Made by a program: the position numbers and the translations under genes. The notes under the pieces were generated by a model. It was not told the DNA's origin and ran no database searches. It worked only from the letters and a program-made list of their open reading frames with translations. From Amycolatopsis alba DSM 44262 (lineage in GTDB: Bacteria; Actinomycetota; Actinomycetes; Mycobacteriales; Pseudonocardiaceae), in assembly GCF_000384215.1 (NCBI RefSeq), contig NZ_KB913032.1, forward strand, positions 3,365,665-3,429,664: a stretch of DNA of 64,000 nt, read 5' to 3'. Position 1 is the first letter of the stretch. Each line of letters starts with the position of its first letter. Positions 52,658 to 62,785 of this stretch are shown here, piece by piece.

Positions 52658-53776
52658 ATGCGAAAGCGCCTGGGCGTGCTCGCCCTGTCCGGACTCGCCG
52701 TACTCAGCGTCACAGGCCTGGCGAGCGCCACCGAGCCGGGTGCCCGAGATGTGTCGGCGCAGGCGAAGGGCCACGATGGGCCGGTGATCGTCGGACACCG
52801 CGGCGCGCCGGGCTACCGCCCGGAGCACACGCTCGCCTCGTATGAGCTCGCCTACCGCCAAGGCGTCGACTGGGTCGACGTCGACCTGGTGCCCACCAAG
52901 GACGGCCAGCTGGTCGCCCGGCACGAGAACGAGATCGGCGGCACCACCGACGTCGCGAAGCACCCCGAGTTCGCGAACCGGAAGGCGACGAAGGTCATCG
53001 ACGGCACGTCGTTCACCGGCTGGTTCACCGAGGACTTCACCCTCGCCGAGCTGAAGACCCTGCGCGCGACCGAGCGGATCCCGCAGCTGCGGCCGAACAA
53101 CAAGATCTACGACGGCCGCTACCAGATCGCCACCTACCAGGAGGTGCTCGACCTGACGCGCAGGCTGGGCCGTGAACTGCGCCGTGAGCTGGGGACGTAC
53201 CCGGAGGTCAAGCACTCGACCTACTTCTCCTCGATCAAGAACCCGACCGAGCCGAAGCTGGTCGAGCTGCTCAAGCGCAACGGGCTCAACCACCCGAAGG
53301 CGCCGGTGATCATCCAGTCGTTCGAGGTGTCGAACCTGATCGCGCTCTCGCGTCAGGTGCGGGTGCCGCTGCTTCAGCTGACCTCGGCGACCGGTGCCCC
53401 GGCCGACTTCGTCGCGAAGGGCGACCCGCGGACGTACGCGGACCTCGTCACGCCTGTGGGCCTGAAGGAGATCTCGAAGTACGCGGACTACCTGGGCCCG
53501 GAGAAGGCGCAGGTCATCCCGGTGGTGAACGGGGCGCTGGGCAAGCCGACCGCTCTCGTGGCCGACGCGCACAAGGCCGGGCTGAAGGTCGGGCCGTACA
53601 CGTTCCGCAACGAGAACAACTTCCTCCCGCAGAACCTGCGCTCGTCGGCGAACCTCGCCGAGTACGGCGACGCGTTCGCCGAGCAGGAGGCGTTCCTCAA
53701 GGCGGGTGTCGACGGCTACTTCTCGGACCAGCCGGACACCGCGCTGGAGGCCGTGAAGGCCTTCCGCGGACGCTGA
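52658..53776 (+). CDS. Secreted glycerophosphodiester phosphodiesterase (GlpQ-like)
   Basis: Hydrolyses glycerophosphodiesters to glycerol-3-phosphate and an alcohol, outside the membrane. 372 residues with signal peptide MRKRLGVLALSGLAVLSVTG (cleavage near ASA-T). GDPD catalytic block: VGHRGAPGYRPEHTLASYEL (His47, Arg48, Glu56) and His89 in ARHENEIGGTTDV. The metal ExD motif reads DVD (74-76) rather than the usual E-x-D. ATG has AGAGG about nine bases upstream. It is divergent from purD. Confidence 0.93.
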   Translation: MRKRLGVLALSGLAVLSVTGLASATEPGARDVSAQAKGHDGPVIVGHRGAPGYRPEHTLASYELAYRQGVDWVDVDLVPTKDGQLVARHENEIGGTTDVAKHPEFANRKATKVIDGTSFTGWFTEDFTLAELKTLRATERIPQLRPNNKIYDGRYQIATYQEVLDLTRRLGRELRRELGTYPEVKHSTYFSSIKNPTEPKLVELLKRNGLNHPKAPVIIQSFEVSNLIALSRQVRVPLLQLTSATGAPADFVAKGDPRTYADLVTPVGLKEISKYADYLGPEKAQVIPVVNGALGKPTALVADAHKAGLKVGPYTFRNENNFLPQNLRSSANLAEYGDAFAEQEAFLKAGVDGYFSDQPDTALEAVKAFRGR

Positions 53777-53794
53777 CGCGCCCGGCCGCACCAC

Positions 53795-53840
53795 GAACGG
53801 TCCGTTCCTCGCGAGTTTCGCCGGGACGGACCGTTCTTTT
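53795..53840 (+). terminator. Terminator after the GDPD gene, AACGGTCCGTTCC family
   Basis: GAACGGTCCGT (53795-53805) pairs with ACGGACCGTTC, extended by a G-T wobble and two pairs, and is followed by TTTT (53837-53840). It is 18 bases after the stop. The arm is the same as in the hairpins at 7681 and 20115, and this copy has a proper T run, supporting a terminator role for the family. Confidence 0.8.
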
Positions 53841-53847
53841 GCATCCA

Positions 53848-53901
53848 GTGGGCGGGCTTCTTGACAAGACCTTGACATCCGCAGGTGGGCGGGCCTAATT
53901 T
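53848..53901 (+). promoter_or_regulatory. Consensus promoter with flanking direct repeats
   Basis: TTGACA at 53872-53877 and TAATTT at 53896-53901 are 18 bases apart, a good housekeeping-type promoter for the permease gene. GTGGGCGGGC occurs at 53848-53857 and 53885-53894, the second copy within the spacer. The 37-base phasing suggests a regulator binding both. Confidence 0.6.
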
Positions 53902-53948
53902 CGGCGGATCTCAATGGTCTGTCCGCATACCTTTTAGGTGGGTGCCCG

Positions 53949-55487
53949 ATGGATGTCTCAGCCAAGCAGGCCGCAGAACCCGCTGATGAAGACAGTGCCC
54001 GGCTCCACCAGCTCGGCTACGCGCAGGAACTCCGGCGCACGATGTCGACCTTCTCCAACTTCGCCGTCTCCTTCACGATCATCTCGATCCTCTCCGGCTG
54101 CCTGACCCTCTACGGGTTCGGCATGAAGACCGGCGGACCGGCCGCGATGATCTGGGGCTGGCCGCTGGTCGGCCTGTTCGTCATCCTGGTCGGGCTGGGC
54201 ATGGCCGAGGTCTGCTCCAGCTATCCGACCGCGGGCGGTCTCTACTACTGGGCCGCGAAACTCGCCCCGCGCAACGGCGCGGCCTGGTCGTGGTTCACCG
54301 GCTGGTTCAACCTCATCGGACAGATCGCCGTCACCGCGGGCATCGACTTCGGCGCGGCGCTGTTCCTCAACGCCTTCCTCGACCTGCAGTTCGGTTTCGA
54401 GGCGACGCCGGGCCACACGATCCTGCTGCTGGGGATCATCCTGGTGATCCACGGCCTGCTGAACACCTTCGGCGTCAAGATCGTGGCGCTGCTGAACAGC
54501 ATCAGCGTGTGGTGGCATCTGCTCGGCGTGCTGGTCATCGTCGGGGTGCTGATCGTCGTGCCCGCCAAGCACCAGGACGCCTCTTTCGTCTTCGGCGAGT
54601 TCGTGAACAAGACGGGCTGGGCTTCACCGGTCTACGTGTTCTTGCTGGGGCTTTTGGTCGCGCAGTACACGTTGACCGGCTACGACGCCTCGGCGCATAT
54701 GACCGAAGAGACCAAGAACGCGGCGAAGGCCGGGCCGCGCGGCATCATCAATTCGATCCTCGTCTCCCTGGTCGCCGGGTGGATCCTGCTGATCGGCCTC
54801 ACCTTCGCCATCCAGGACTACGACGGCGCCGTGGACTCCGCGACCGGGGTGCCGCCCGCGCAGATCTTCATCGACGCGACCGGCGCGACGACCGGCAAGT
54901 TCCTCTTGCTGATCTGCATCGGCGCGCAGCTGTTCTGCGGGATGGCGTCGGTGACCGCGAACTCGCGGATGATCTACGCCTTCGCCCGTGACGGCGCGAT
55001 CCCTGGTTCGGGGTTCTGGCACCGCATCAACAAGCGCACCCAGACGCCGACCAACGCGGTCTGGCTGGCCGCGGGCGGCGCGCTCCTGCTCGCCTTGCCG
55101 TACCTGTGGAGCCAGACCGCCTACACGGCCGTGACCTCGATCGCGGTCGTCGGCCTGTACGTGGCCTACGTGATCCCGGTGTTCCTGCGGGTGCGCAAGG
55201 GCGACGACTTCGAGCCAGGGCCATGGAACCTCGGCCGCTGGGGCAAGCTCGTCGGGACCATCGCGACCGTGTGGGTGTGCTTCATCTTCGTGCTGTTCAT
55301 GCTCCCGCAGGGATCACCGATCACCATCGACAGTTTCAACTACACGCCTATCGCCTTCCTCGTCGTACTCGGTGGTGCGGCGGTGTGGTGGTTCGCCTCG
55401 GCCCGCAAGTGGTTCACCGGCCCGAAGGTGCAGGGTTCCGAGGCAGAGCTCGCCGCCGTGGAAAAGGAACTCAAGGAACTGGGGTAG
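53949..55487 (+). CDS. APC-family amino acid permease
   Basis: 512 residues with about twelve membrane helices. The family substrate loop FSNFAVSFTIISILSGCLTL and the GLGMAEVCSSYPTAGGLYYW segment are those of the amino-acid/GABA permeases of the APC superfamily. The likely substrate is an amino acid or polyamine; it is not resolvable further. ATG at 53949 with AGGTGGG upstream. A consensus promoter precedes it, and the gene overlaps the convergent MFS gene by 17 bases. Confidence 0.92.
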   Translation: MDVSAKQAAEPADEDSARLHQLGYAQELRRTMSTFSNFAVSFTIISILSGCLTLYGFGMKTGGPAAMIWGWPLVGLFVILVGLGMAEVCSSYPTAGGLYYWAAKLAPRNGAAWSWFTGWFNLIGQIAVTAGIDFGAALFLNAFLDLQFGFEATPGHTILLLGIILVIHGLLNTFGVKIVALLNSISVWWHLLGVLVIVGVLIVVPAKHQDASFVFGEFVNKTGWASPVYVFLLGLLVAQYTLTGYDASAHMTEETKNAAKAGPRGIINSILVSLVAGWILLIGLTFAIQDYDGAVDSATGVPPAQIFIDATGATTGKFLLLICIGAQLFCGMASVTANSRMIYAFARDGAIPGSGFWHRINKRTQTPTNAVWLAAGGALLLALPYLWSQTAYTAVTSIAVVGLYVAYVIPVFLRVRKGDDFEPGPWNLGRWGKLVGTIATVWVCFIFVLFMLPQGSPITIDSFNYTPIAFLVVLGGAAVWWFASARKWFTGPKVQGSEAELAAVEKELKELG

Positions 55488-56694
55488 CGGTGCTGTCCTG
55501 CCGGGCGCGGCCGACGCGGACTCCGGCCACCGCGGCCGCGCCCAGCGCCCCGACCCCGGCGAACGCGTAGAAACCCCACGGGTACGCGATCCCGGCGCTC
55601 AGCAGCGCGCCGCCGAGGATCGGGCCGCAGATCGCGCCGACCCGGCCGACGCCCGCCGACCAGCCGATTCCGGTGGCGCGTTGCCAGTCCGGGTACGTCT
55701 TGCCGATGTAGGCGTACACGAGCACCTGCGCGCTGAACACGAACCCGCCGGTGAGGAACACGGCCGCGTACAGGCCGACGGCGGGCAGTTTCACGCTCAG
55801 CAGGGCCAGGAACACCGCCGCGCCGAGGAACCAGAAGATCACCGCCGGCCGCACACCTGCCTTGTCCGCCACCCGGCCCGCGATCAGGAGACCGACGACG
55901 CCGCCGAGGTTCAGCGTGAGCAGCAGTCCGAGCGCCGCGCCGAGCGGGTACCCGGCCTGGCGCATGATCTCCGGCAGCCAGGTGTTGAGCCCGTAGACCA
56001 GCAGCAGCCCCATGAACGACGTCACCCAGAACGCGATGGTGGCCCGCAGGAGCCCGCCGCGGAACAGCCCGCCGACGACGTCCGCCGCCGACTTCTCCTG
56101 CTTCTCCCGTGCCCGCTCGAAGGACTCGGATTCGGGCAGGTACTTGATCATCAGCGGCACCAGGACGAGCGCGGGCAGCGCGCCCGCGACGAACATCGCG
56201 CGCCAGCCGAGCGGCTGGATCAGCCAAATGCCGAGCAGGGCGGTGAGCACCGCGCCGACGTGGTAGCCGGTCATCACCGTGGTGGTCGCGCTGCCACCCT
56301 TTCCCTTGCGTGCGTACTCGGTGACCAGCGCGATCGCCGTCGGGAGGCAGCCGCCGAGACCCAGCCCCGCCAGGAAGCGCAGCAGGCCGAAGACGAACGC
56401 CGACGGCGAGATCGCGCAGAGCGCGGTGAACACCGAGAAGGCGGTGACCGCGATGATCAGCGCCTTCCGACGGCCGATGAGGTCGGTGATCGTGCCGATC
56501 GCCAGCGCGCCGATCGTCATGCCGATCAGGCCGAACGTCGAGATCACCGACGCCGTGCCGGGTGCCAGGCCCCAGACGTGGTCACGGAGCAGCGCGGGCA
56601 GCACCGTACCCAGGACGACCAGGTCGAATCCGTCGAGCAGTACCGCCGTCCAGGCGAGCGGTACCACCCACGAACGGGCCGCGGCAGGGGACAT
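55471..56694 (-). CDS. MFS transporter (aromatic-acid:H+ symporter-like)
   Basis: 407 residues, twelve membrane helices. Opening LAWTAVLLDGFDLVVLGTVL with the DGFDL motif, typical of the AAHS/benzoate-type symporters, then motif A TITDLIGRRKALI and FLAGLGLGGCLPTAIALVTE. The substrate is probably an aromatic or other organic acid. It converges on the amino-acid permease and precedes, on the same strand, nothing else; the upstream gene is an LLM oxidoreductase 85 bases away. Confidence 0.9.
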   Translation of the reverse strand: MSPAAARSWVVPLAWTAVLLDGFDLVVLGTVLPALLRDHVWGLAPGTASVISTFGLIGMTIGALAIGTITDLIGRRKALIIAVTAFSVFTALCAISPSAFVFGLLRFLAGLGLGGCLPTAIALVTEYARKGKGGSATTTVMTGYHVGAVLTALLGIWLIQPLGWRAMFVAGALPALVLVPLMIKYLPESESFERAREKQEKSAADVVGGLFRGGLLRATIAFWVTSFMGLLLVYGLNTWLPEIMRQAGYPLGAALGLLLTLNLGGVVGLLIAGRVADKAGVRPAVIFWFLGAAVFLALLSVKLPAVGLYAAVFLTGGFVFSAQVLVYAYIGKTYPDWQRATGIGWSAGVGRVGAICGPILGGALLSAGIAYPWGFYAFAGVGALGAAAVAGVRVGRARQDSTATPVP

Positions 56695-56779
56695 GGGGAC
56701 CTCCAGCTGTGTTCGCTATGCGCACGAGTATGCACAATCCGAACGCTGTGAGCAAGGCCACTGGCCCCATGGATGTCGG

Positions 56780-57715
56780 CTAGCGCTTCACGAGGCCTCC
56801 CAGGACATGCCAGGTGCGGAGCCGCTCTTCGCTGTTCCGGATGCCGCTCTGGGTGGCGATGACCTCGGTCGCCCCGGCGTCGAAGTACCGCTGGATCTCG
56901 GCGGCGACGGTCTCCTCGTCCCCCGCGATCACCAGCTCACCCGCGGAATCCACGCCCTGGGCGTCGAAGACCGCGCGATAGGAGGGGATGTCGCGGAAGA
57001 AGGCGTACTGCTTGTCGACCGTCGCGCGGATGGCGTCGGGGTCGTCGGTCACGACGACCGGGACCATCGCGATGATCCGCGGCGCCGGACGGCCGGCGGC
57101 GGCCTTGGTGATCTCCGGGACGATCAGCTCGGAAAGGGCTTTCGGCCCGGCCAGGAACGGGATCGTGCCGTCGGCGAGTTCGCCGGTGACGCGCAGCGCC
57201 TGCCGTCCCATCGCGGCGATGATCAGCGGGATGTCCGAGGAGCCCGCCACGGTGAGTGAAGCCGCGAAGCCCTTGGCGTGTGCCCTGACCGTCTCGCCGT
57301 GGAAGTCGACCTCGCCGCCGCCGAGTACCTCACGGAGGATCGTGAGGTACTCGCGAAGGTGCTTGATCGGCGACGGGTACTCGATGCCGTACGCCGGTTC
57401 GAGCCAGTTCTTCGCGCCGGTTCCGAGGCCGAGGGCGAACCGGCCGCCGGTGGCGGCCTGCGCGGTCTGGGCGAGGCCGGTGATCAGCAGCGGATGCCGG
57501 GGGTAGATCGGGACGACGCCGGTCCCGACCGTGATGCCGGGGACCGCGCGGCCGGCGAGGGCGGCGACGGTGATCGCGTCGTGCTCCATCTGCTGGGAGA
57601 ACCAGGCTGAGGTCAGGCCCGCGTCCGCGGCCTGCCGGGTCTGGGTGATGAGCTCGTCGACGATGTTGACGGCGTTCGCGGTGTCGCCTGAGGGGAGTGC
57701 CACTCCGATGGTCAT
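56780..57715 (-). CDS. LLM-class F420-dependent oxidoreductase
   Basis: 311-residue luciferase-like TIM barrel. Seen: LTSAWFSQQMEHDAITVAAL, IYPRHPLLITGLAQTAQAAT, GGRFALGLGTGAKNW, and the conserved PLIIAAMGRQALRVTGELAD. The pattern fits the actinobacterial group annotated as F420-dependent; no F420 gene is in the window. ATG at 57715 begins TIGVALPSGDT, as in relatives; a longer frame upstream has no support. Substrate unknown. Confidence 0.88.
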   Translation of the reverse strand: MTIGVALPSGDTANAVNIVDELITQTRQAADAGLTSAWFSQQMEHDAITVAALAGRAVPGITVGTGVVPIYPRHPLLITGLAQTAQAATGGRFALGLGTGAKNWLEPAYGIEYPSPIKHLREYLTILREVLGGGEVDFHGETVRAHAKGFAASLTVAGSSDIPLIIAAMGRQALRVTGELADGTIPFLAGPKALSELIVPEITKAAAGRPAPRIIAMVPVVVTDDPDAIRATVDKQYAFFRDIPSYRAVFDAQGVDSAGELVIAGDEETVAAEIQRYFDAGATEVIATQSGIRNSEERLRTWHVLGGLVKR

Positions 57716-57842
57716 GTTCAACGCTAACCGCGCTGTCGAAAGGATATTTCGCCGTTCACCGGCTGGGATCACACCCGCGGGTCGCGAGGTGCTCGTCGCG
57801 TTCGGTCGGCTGAATGCGGGCGCGCCGGGGCGGCGGTCGTGA

Positions 57843-57881
57843 GTGGAGGATTCGGGACGTTGAACGTCCGGAATCCTCCAC
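57843..57881. repeat. 19-bp palindrome with ACGTT-G-AACGT centre
   Basis: Arms 57843-57861 and 57863-57881 pair at 18 of 19 positions around G57862. Outer arm GTGGAGGATTC, centre GGACGTTGAACGTCC. It lies in the 391-base gap between the LLM gene (start 57715) and purA (stop 58107), which otherwise shows no gene. Confidence 0.8.
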
Positions 57882-57995
57882 GCTCGGTCTCTGCCCCCAG
57901 GACATCACCGGCACGACCTTGAGCAACGGAGAATTGGGGACGGTGAGTGTCCCGGATCCTCCGTTGATCAAGATCCGAGACCGGAGCAGGCCCGT

Positions 57996-58042
57996 GACGG
58001 TGAAGGAATCAGGACGTTCAACGTCCTGATTCCTTCACCGTC
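57996..58042. repeat. 23-bp perfect palindrome with ACGTT-C-AACGT centre
   Basis: GACGGTGAAGGAATCAGGAC and three more bases (57996-58018) pair perfectly with 58020-58042 around C58019. Its centre matches those at 13823 and 57862 while the arms differ. It lies 65 bases beyond the purA stop and may be its terminator. Confidence 0.85.
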
Positions 58043-58106
58043 GACCCCGGCGACCATCGCCCTTCGTGCAGGTCAGGCGTAGCCGCCCTGGCCACTCACG
58101 GGGGCA

Positions 58107-60129
<2,023 letters not shown>

Positions 60130-60314
60130 TCCGTTCGGCCCAGAACCATCAGCTGGACTTTCCGAAACTTTTTCGGCGGCGTACACCGCGTCCGACCTGC
60201 TCGTGACACCCTCCGTTCACGAAGAGCCAGCAGAGTGTCATCCGATGGTGTTGCGTGGGTCATATCCGTGCCTCATGGTGACCAGGTCCCCAAACCTGAC
60301 ACGGAGGCAGCAAT

Positions 60315-60953
60315 ATGCCAACTGCGCTTGCTGTTCGTCGCTCCTTCACCGTCCTCGCCGTCTCGGCGATCGTCTCGGCAGGCGTCGTGGGCGTCGCCGA
60401 AGCGACGCCCCCTGGCATCCCGTCGACCGCGACCGCGAAGAGCCAGCTCGCCGCGCTCACCGTCAAACCGGACGGTTCGTCGAGCGGCTACAGCCGCGAC
60501 AAGTTCCCGCACTGGGCCGACCAGGGCAACAGCTGCAACACGCGCGAGGTCGTGCTCAAGCGGGACGGTACGAACGTCCAGCAGGACAGCAGTTGCGCCG
60601 CGGTCTCCGGCAAATGGTTCAGCCCGTACGACGACGCCACCTGGACCGCCGCGTCCGATCTGGACATCGACCACGTCGTCCCGCTGTCCGCCGCGTGGCG
60701 CACCGGGGCGTCTTCGTGGACCACCGCGCAGCGGCAGGCGTTCGCGAACGACCTCAGCGCGCCGCAGCTGATCGCCGTCACCGACAACGTCAACCAGGAG
60801 AAGGGCGACAAGTCGCCGGACGCCTGGAAGCCGCCGTCCACCGGCTACTGGTGCACCTACGCGAAGATGTGGACCACGGTGAAGGCCAAGTACAAGCTCA
60901 CCATCAAGTCGGCCGAGAAGACCGCCCTGACGGACATGCTCAACCGCTGCTGA
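60315..60953 (+). CDS. Secreted HNH (DUF1524-type) nuclease
   Basis: 212 residues. Signal peptide (FTVLAVSAIVSAGVVGVAEA, cleavage near residue 30), then an extracellular HNH/DUF1524 domain: active-site DIDHVVPLSAAWRTG with His120, and the second element QLIAVTDNVNQEKGDKSPDA with Asn160 and Lys163. Cysteines at 74, 94, 180 and 212 could form disulphides. Probable role: extracellular DNA degradation for nutrients. Ends at a strong hairpin. Confidence 0.9.
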   Translation: MPTALAVRRSFTVLAVSAIVSAGVVGVAEATPPGIPSTATAKSQLAALTVKPDGSSSGYSRDKFPHWADQGNSCNTREVVLKRDGTNVQQDSSCAAVSGKWFSPYDDATWTAASDLDIDHVVPLSAAWRTGASSWTTAQRQAFANDLSAPQLIAVTDNVNQEKGDKSPDAWKPPSTGYWCTYAKMWTTVKAKYKLTIKSAEKTALTDMLNRC

Positions 60954-60966
60954 AACCTGGCCTGTC

Positions 60967-61015
60967 CGTGAAGGCCTCCTTCCCTACTCTCAAGGTAGGG
61001 AAGGAGGCCTTCACG
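60967..61015. terminator. Hairpin after the nuclease gene, 21-bp perfect arms
   Basis: CGTGAAGGCCTCCTTCCCTA plus C (60967-60987) pairs perfectly with 60995-61015 around TCTCAAG. It is 13 bases beyond the nuclease stop. The remaining gap to 61177 shows no gene and must contain the promoter of the oligopeptide ABC operon. Confidence 0.8.
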
Positions 61016-61177
61016 TACTTTCGGGGCTGTCAAGCGGAATCGTGGGATGTTTCGCGGGGTGGGAGCCGGGCTCAGCATGTGGGCGGGGCTCAAGGCCGTG
61101 ATTAGCGTGAATCGGGTCAGCGCAAGCAGCAGTGCTATCCAAAACAAGCGCCCCGTCCCCTCGCTGGAGGCCACCCG

Positions 61178-62785
61178 GTGTCCCGTACCGCCGCCACTTC
61201 TTTACTCGCGCTCACGGCACTCGTCCTCACCGCCTGCTCGTCCGCGGGCGGTGCGACGGGCGCCGACGCCGGACCGCCCAAACCAGGGGGCACGCTGCGC
61301 CTGGGGATCTCGTCGAGCCCGGACTGCATCGACCCGCAGCAGGTCGGCACCAACGCTTCGCTCAACGTCGGCCGCCAGCTGGTCGACTCCCTGACCGACC
61401 AGGACCCGTCCACCGGCGAGATCAAGCCATGGCTGGCCGAAAAATGGGAGAGCAACGCGGATTCGACCGCGTTCACCTTCCACCTGCGCGACGGGGCGAC
61501 GTTCTCCGACGGCAGCCCTGTCGACGCCGCCGCGGTCAAAACGAGCTTCGACGGGATCAAGGCCCTCGGCCCGAAAGCCCAGCTCGGCGCCGGTTACCTG
61601 GCCGTGTACAAGGGCACGACGGTCGTCGACCCGAAGACGGTCAGGATCGACTTTTCCGTGCCCAGCGCCCAGTTCCTGCAGGCCAGCTCGACGATGTCGC
61701 TCGGTGTCCTCGCGCCCGCCGCGTACCGGAAGGCCGCCGATCAGCGGTGCCAGGGTGACGGCCTGCTCGGCTCGGGCCCGTTCGTCTTCGAAAGCCTGAA
61801 GCAGAACCAGGAAATCGTCCTCGCCAAACGCAAGGGCTACCACTGGGGCTCGTCGCTGTTCAAGCACCAGGGCGAAGCGTACCTCGACAAGATCGCGTAC
61901 AAGATCGTGCCGGAACCCGGTGTGCGCACCGGAAGTCTCGCTTCCGCCCAGCTCGACGCCATCACCGACGTCCAGCCGGTCGACGAACCGCAGTTCACCG
62001 GCAACGGTTTCACCGAGCCCACCCGCCCGAATCCCGGCATCGTGTTCAACCTGCACGCCAATGTCACCAGGGGCGTGCTCACCGACGAGAAGGTCCGCCA
62101 GGCGGTGGTCAAGGGCATCAACCGGCCCGAGGTCACGAACACCGTGCTGACGCCGAACTACAAGCCCGCCACCAGCGTTCTCGGCTCGGCGACCCCGTTC
62201 CACGCCGACCTTTCCCCGTTGCTGGCCTACGACCCGGCCGGGGCGACGTCGCTGCTGGAGAGCGCGGGCTGGGTGCCAGGTCCCGACGGAATCCGCACGA
62301 AGAACGGTCAAAGGCTGAGCGCTAAGGTCGCTTTCTCCCTGGTGTTCAACCAGAACAAGAGCGTGCTCGAACTCGTGCAGCAGCAGTTGCGCAAGATCGG
62401 CTTCGATCTCCGGATCGACCAGCGGACCACCGCCGAGACCGTGCAGATCACGCAGAGCGGCGACTACGAATACCTCTGGTACAACACCACCCGCGCGGAT
62501 CCGGACATCCTGCGGAGCCTCTTCTCCACCAAGGCGAGCAACCGCAGCAGGCTGCCCGCCGTCAACCCCGTCGACGCGCCGCTCGACGCGCAGGCGTCCA
62601 CTGTGGACCCGGCGAAGCGCAAGCCCGCGGCGGCCGAAGCGCAGCGCGCGATCATCGAGCACGGCTATTCGGCGCCGGTGTTCGAGCTGACCCAGGTGCT
62701 GGCGCACGGGCCGAACGCGCACGGCGTCGGTTTCGAAGCGTCGTCCAGGCTGCAGCTGTTCGACACCTGGGTGTCCGGGTCGTGA
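61178..62785 (+). CDS. Oligopeptide-type ABC transporter substrate-binding lipoprotein
   Basis: 535-residue family 5 binding protein (DppA/OppA class), anchored as a lipoprotein (LTAC, Cys20). Visible: GGTLRLGISSSPDCIDPQQV, IKPWLAEKWESNADSTAFTF with HLRDGATFSDGSPVDAAAVK, the usual signature of this family, and GIVFNLHANVTRGVLTDEKV. The ligand could be a peptide, sugar or nickel complex. Its stop overlaps the first permease by four bases. Confidence 0.92.
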   Translation: MSRTAATSLLALTALVLTACSSAGGATGADAGPPKPGGTLRLGISSSPDCIDPQQVGTNASLNVGRQLVDSLTDQDPSTGEIKPWLAEKWESNADSTAFTFHLRDGATFSDGSPVDAAAVKTSFDGIKALGPKAQLGAGYLAVYKGTTVVDPKTVRIDFSVPSAQFLQASSTMSLGVLAPAAYRKAADQRCQGDGLLGSGPFVFESLKQNQEIVLAKRKGYHWGSSLFKHQGEAYLDKIAYKIVPEPGVRTGSLASAQLDAITDVQPVDEPQFTGNGFTEPTRPNPGIVFNLHANVTRGVLTDEKVRQAVVKGINRPEVTNTVLTPNYKPATSVLGSATPFHADLSPLLAYDPAGATSLLESAGWVPGPDGIRTKNGQRLSAKVAFSLVFNQNKSVLELVQQQLRKIGFDLRIDQRTTAETVQITQSGDYEYLWYNTTRADPDILRSLFSTKASNRSRLPAVNPVDAPLDAQASTVDPAKRKPAAAEAQRAIIEHGYSAPVFELTQVLAHGPNAHGVGFEASSRLQLFDTWVSGS

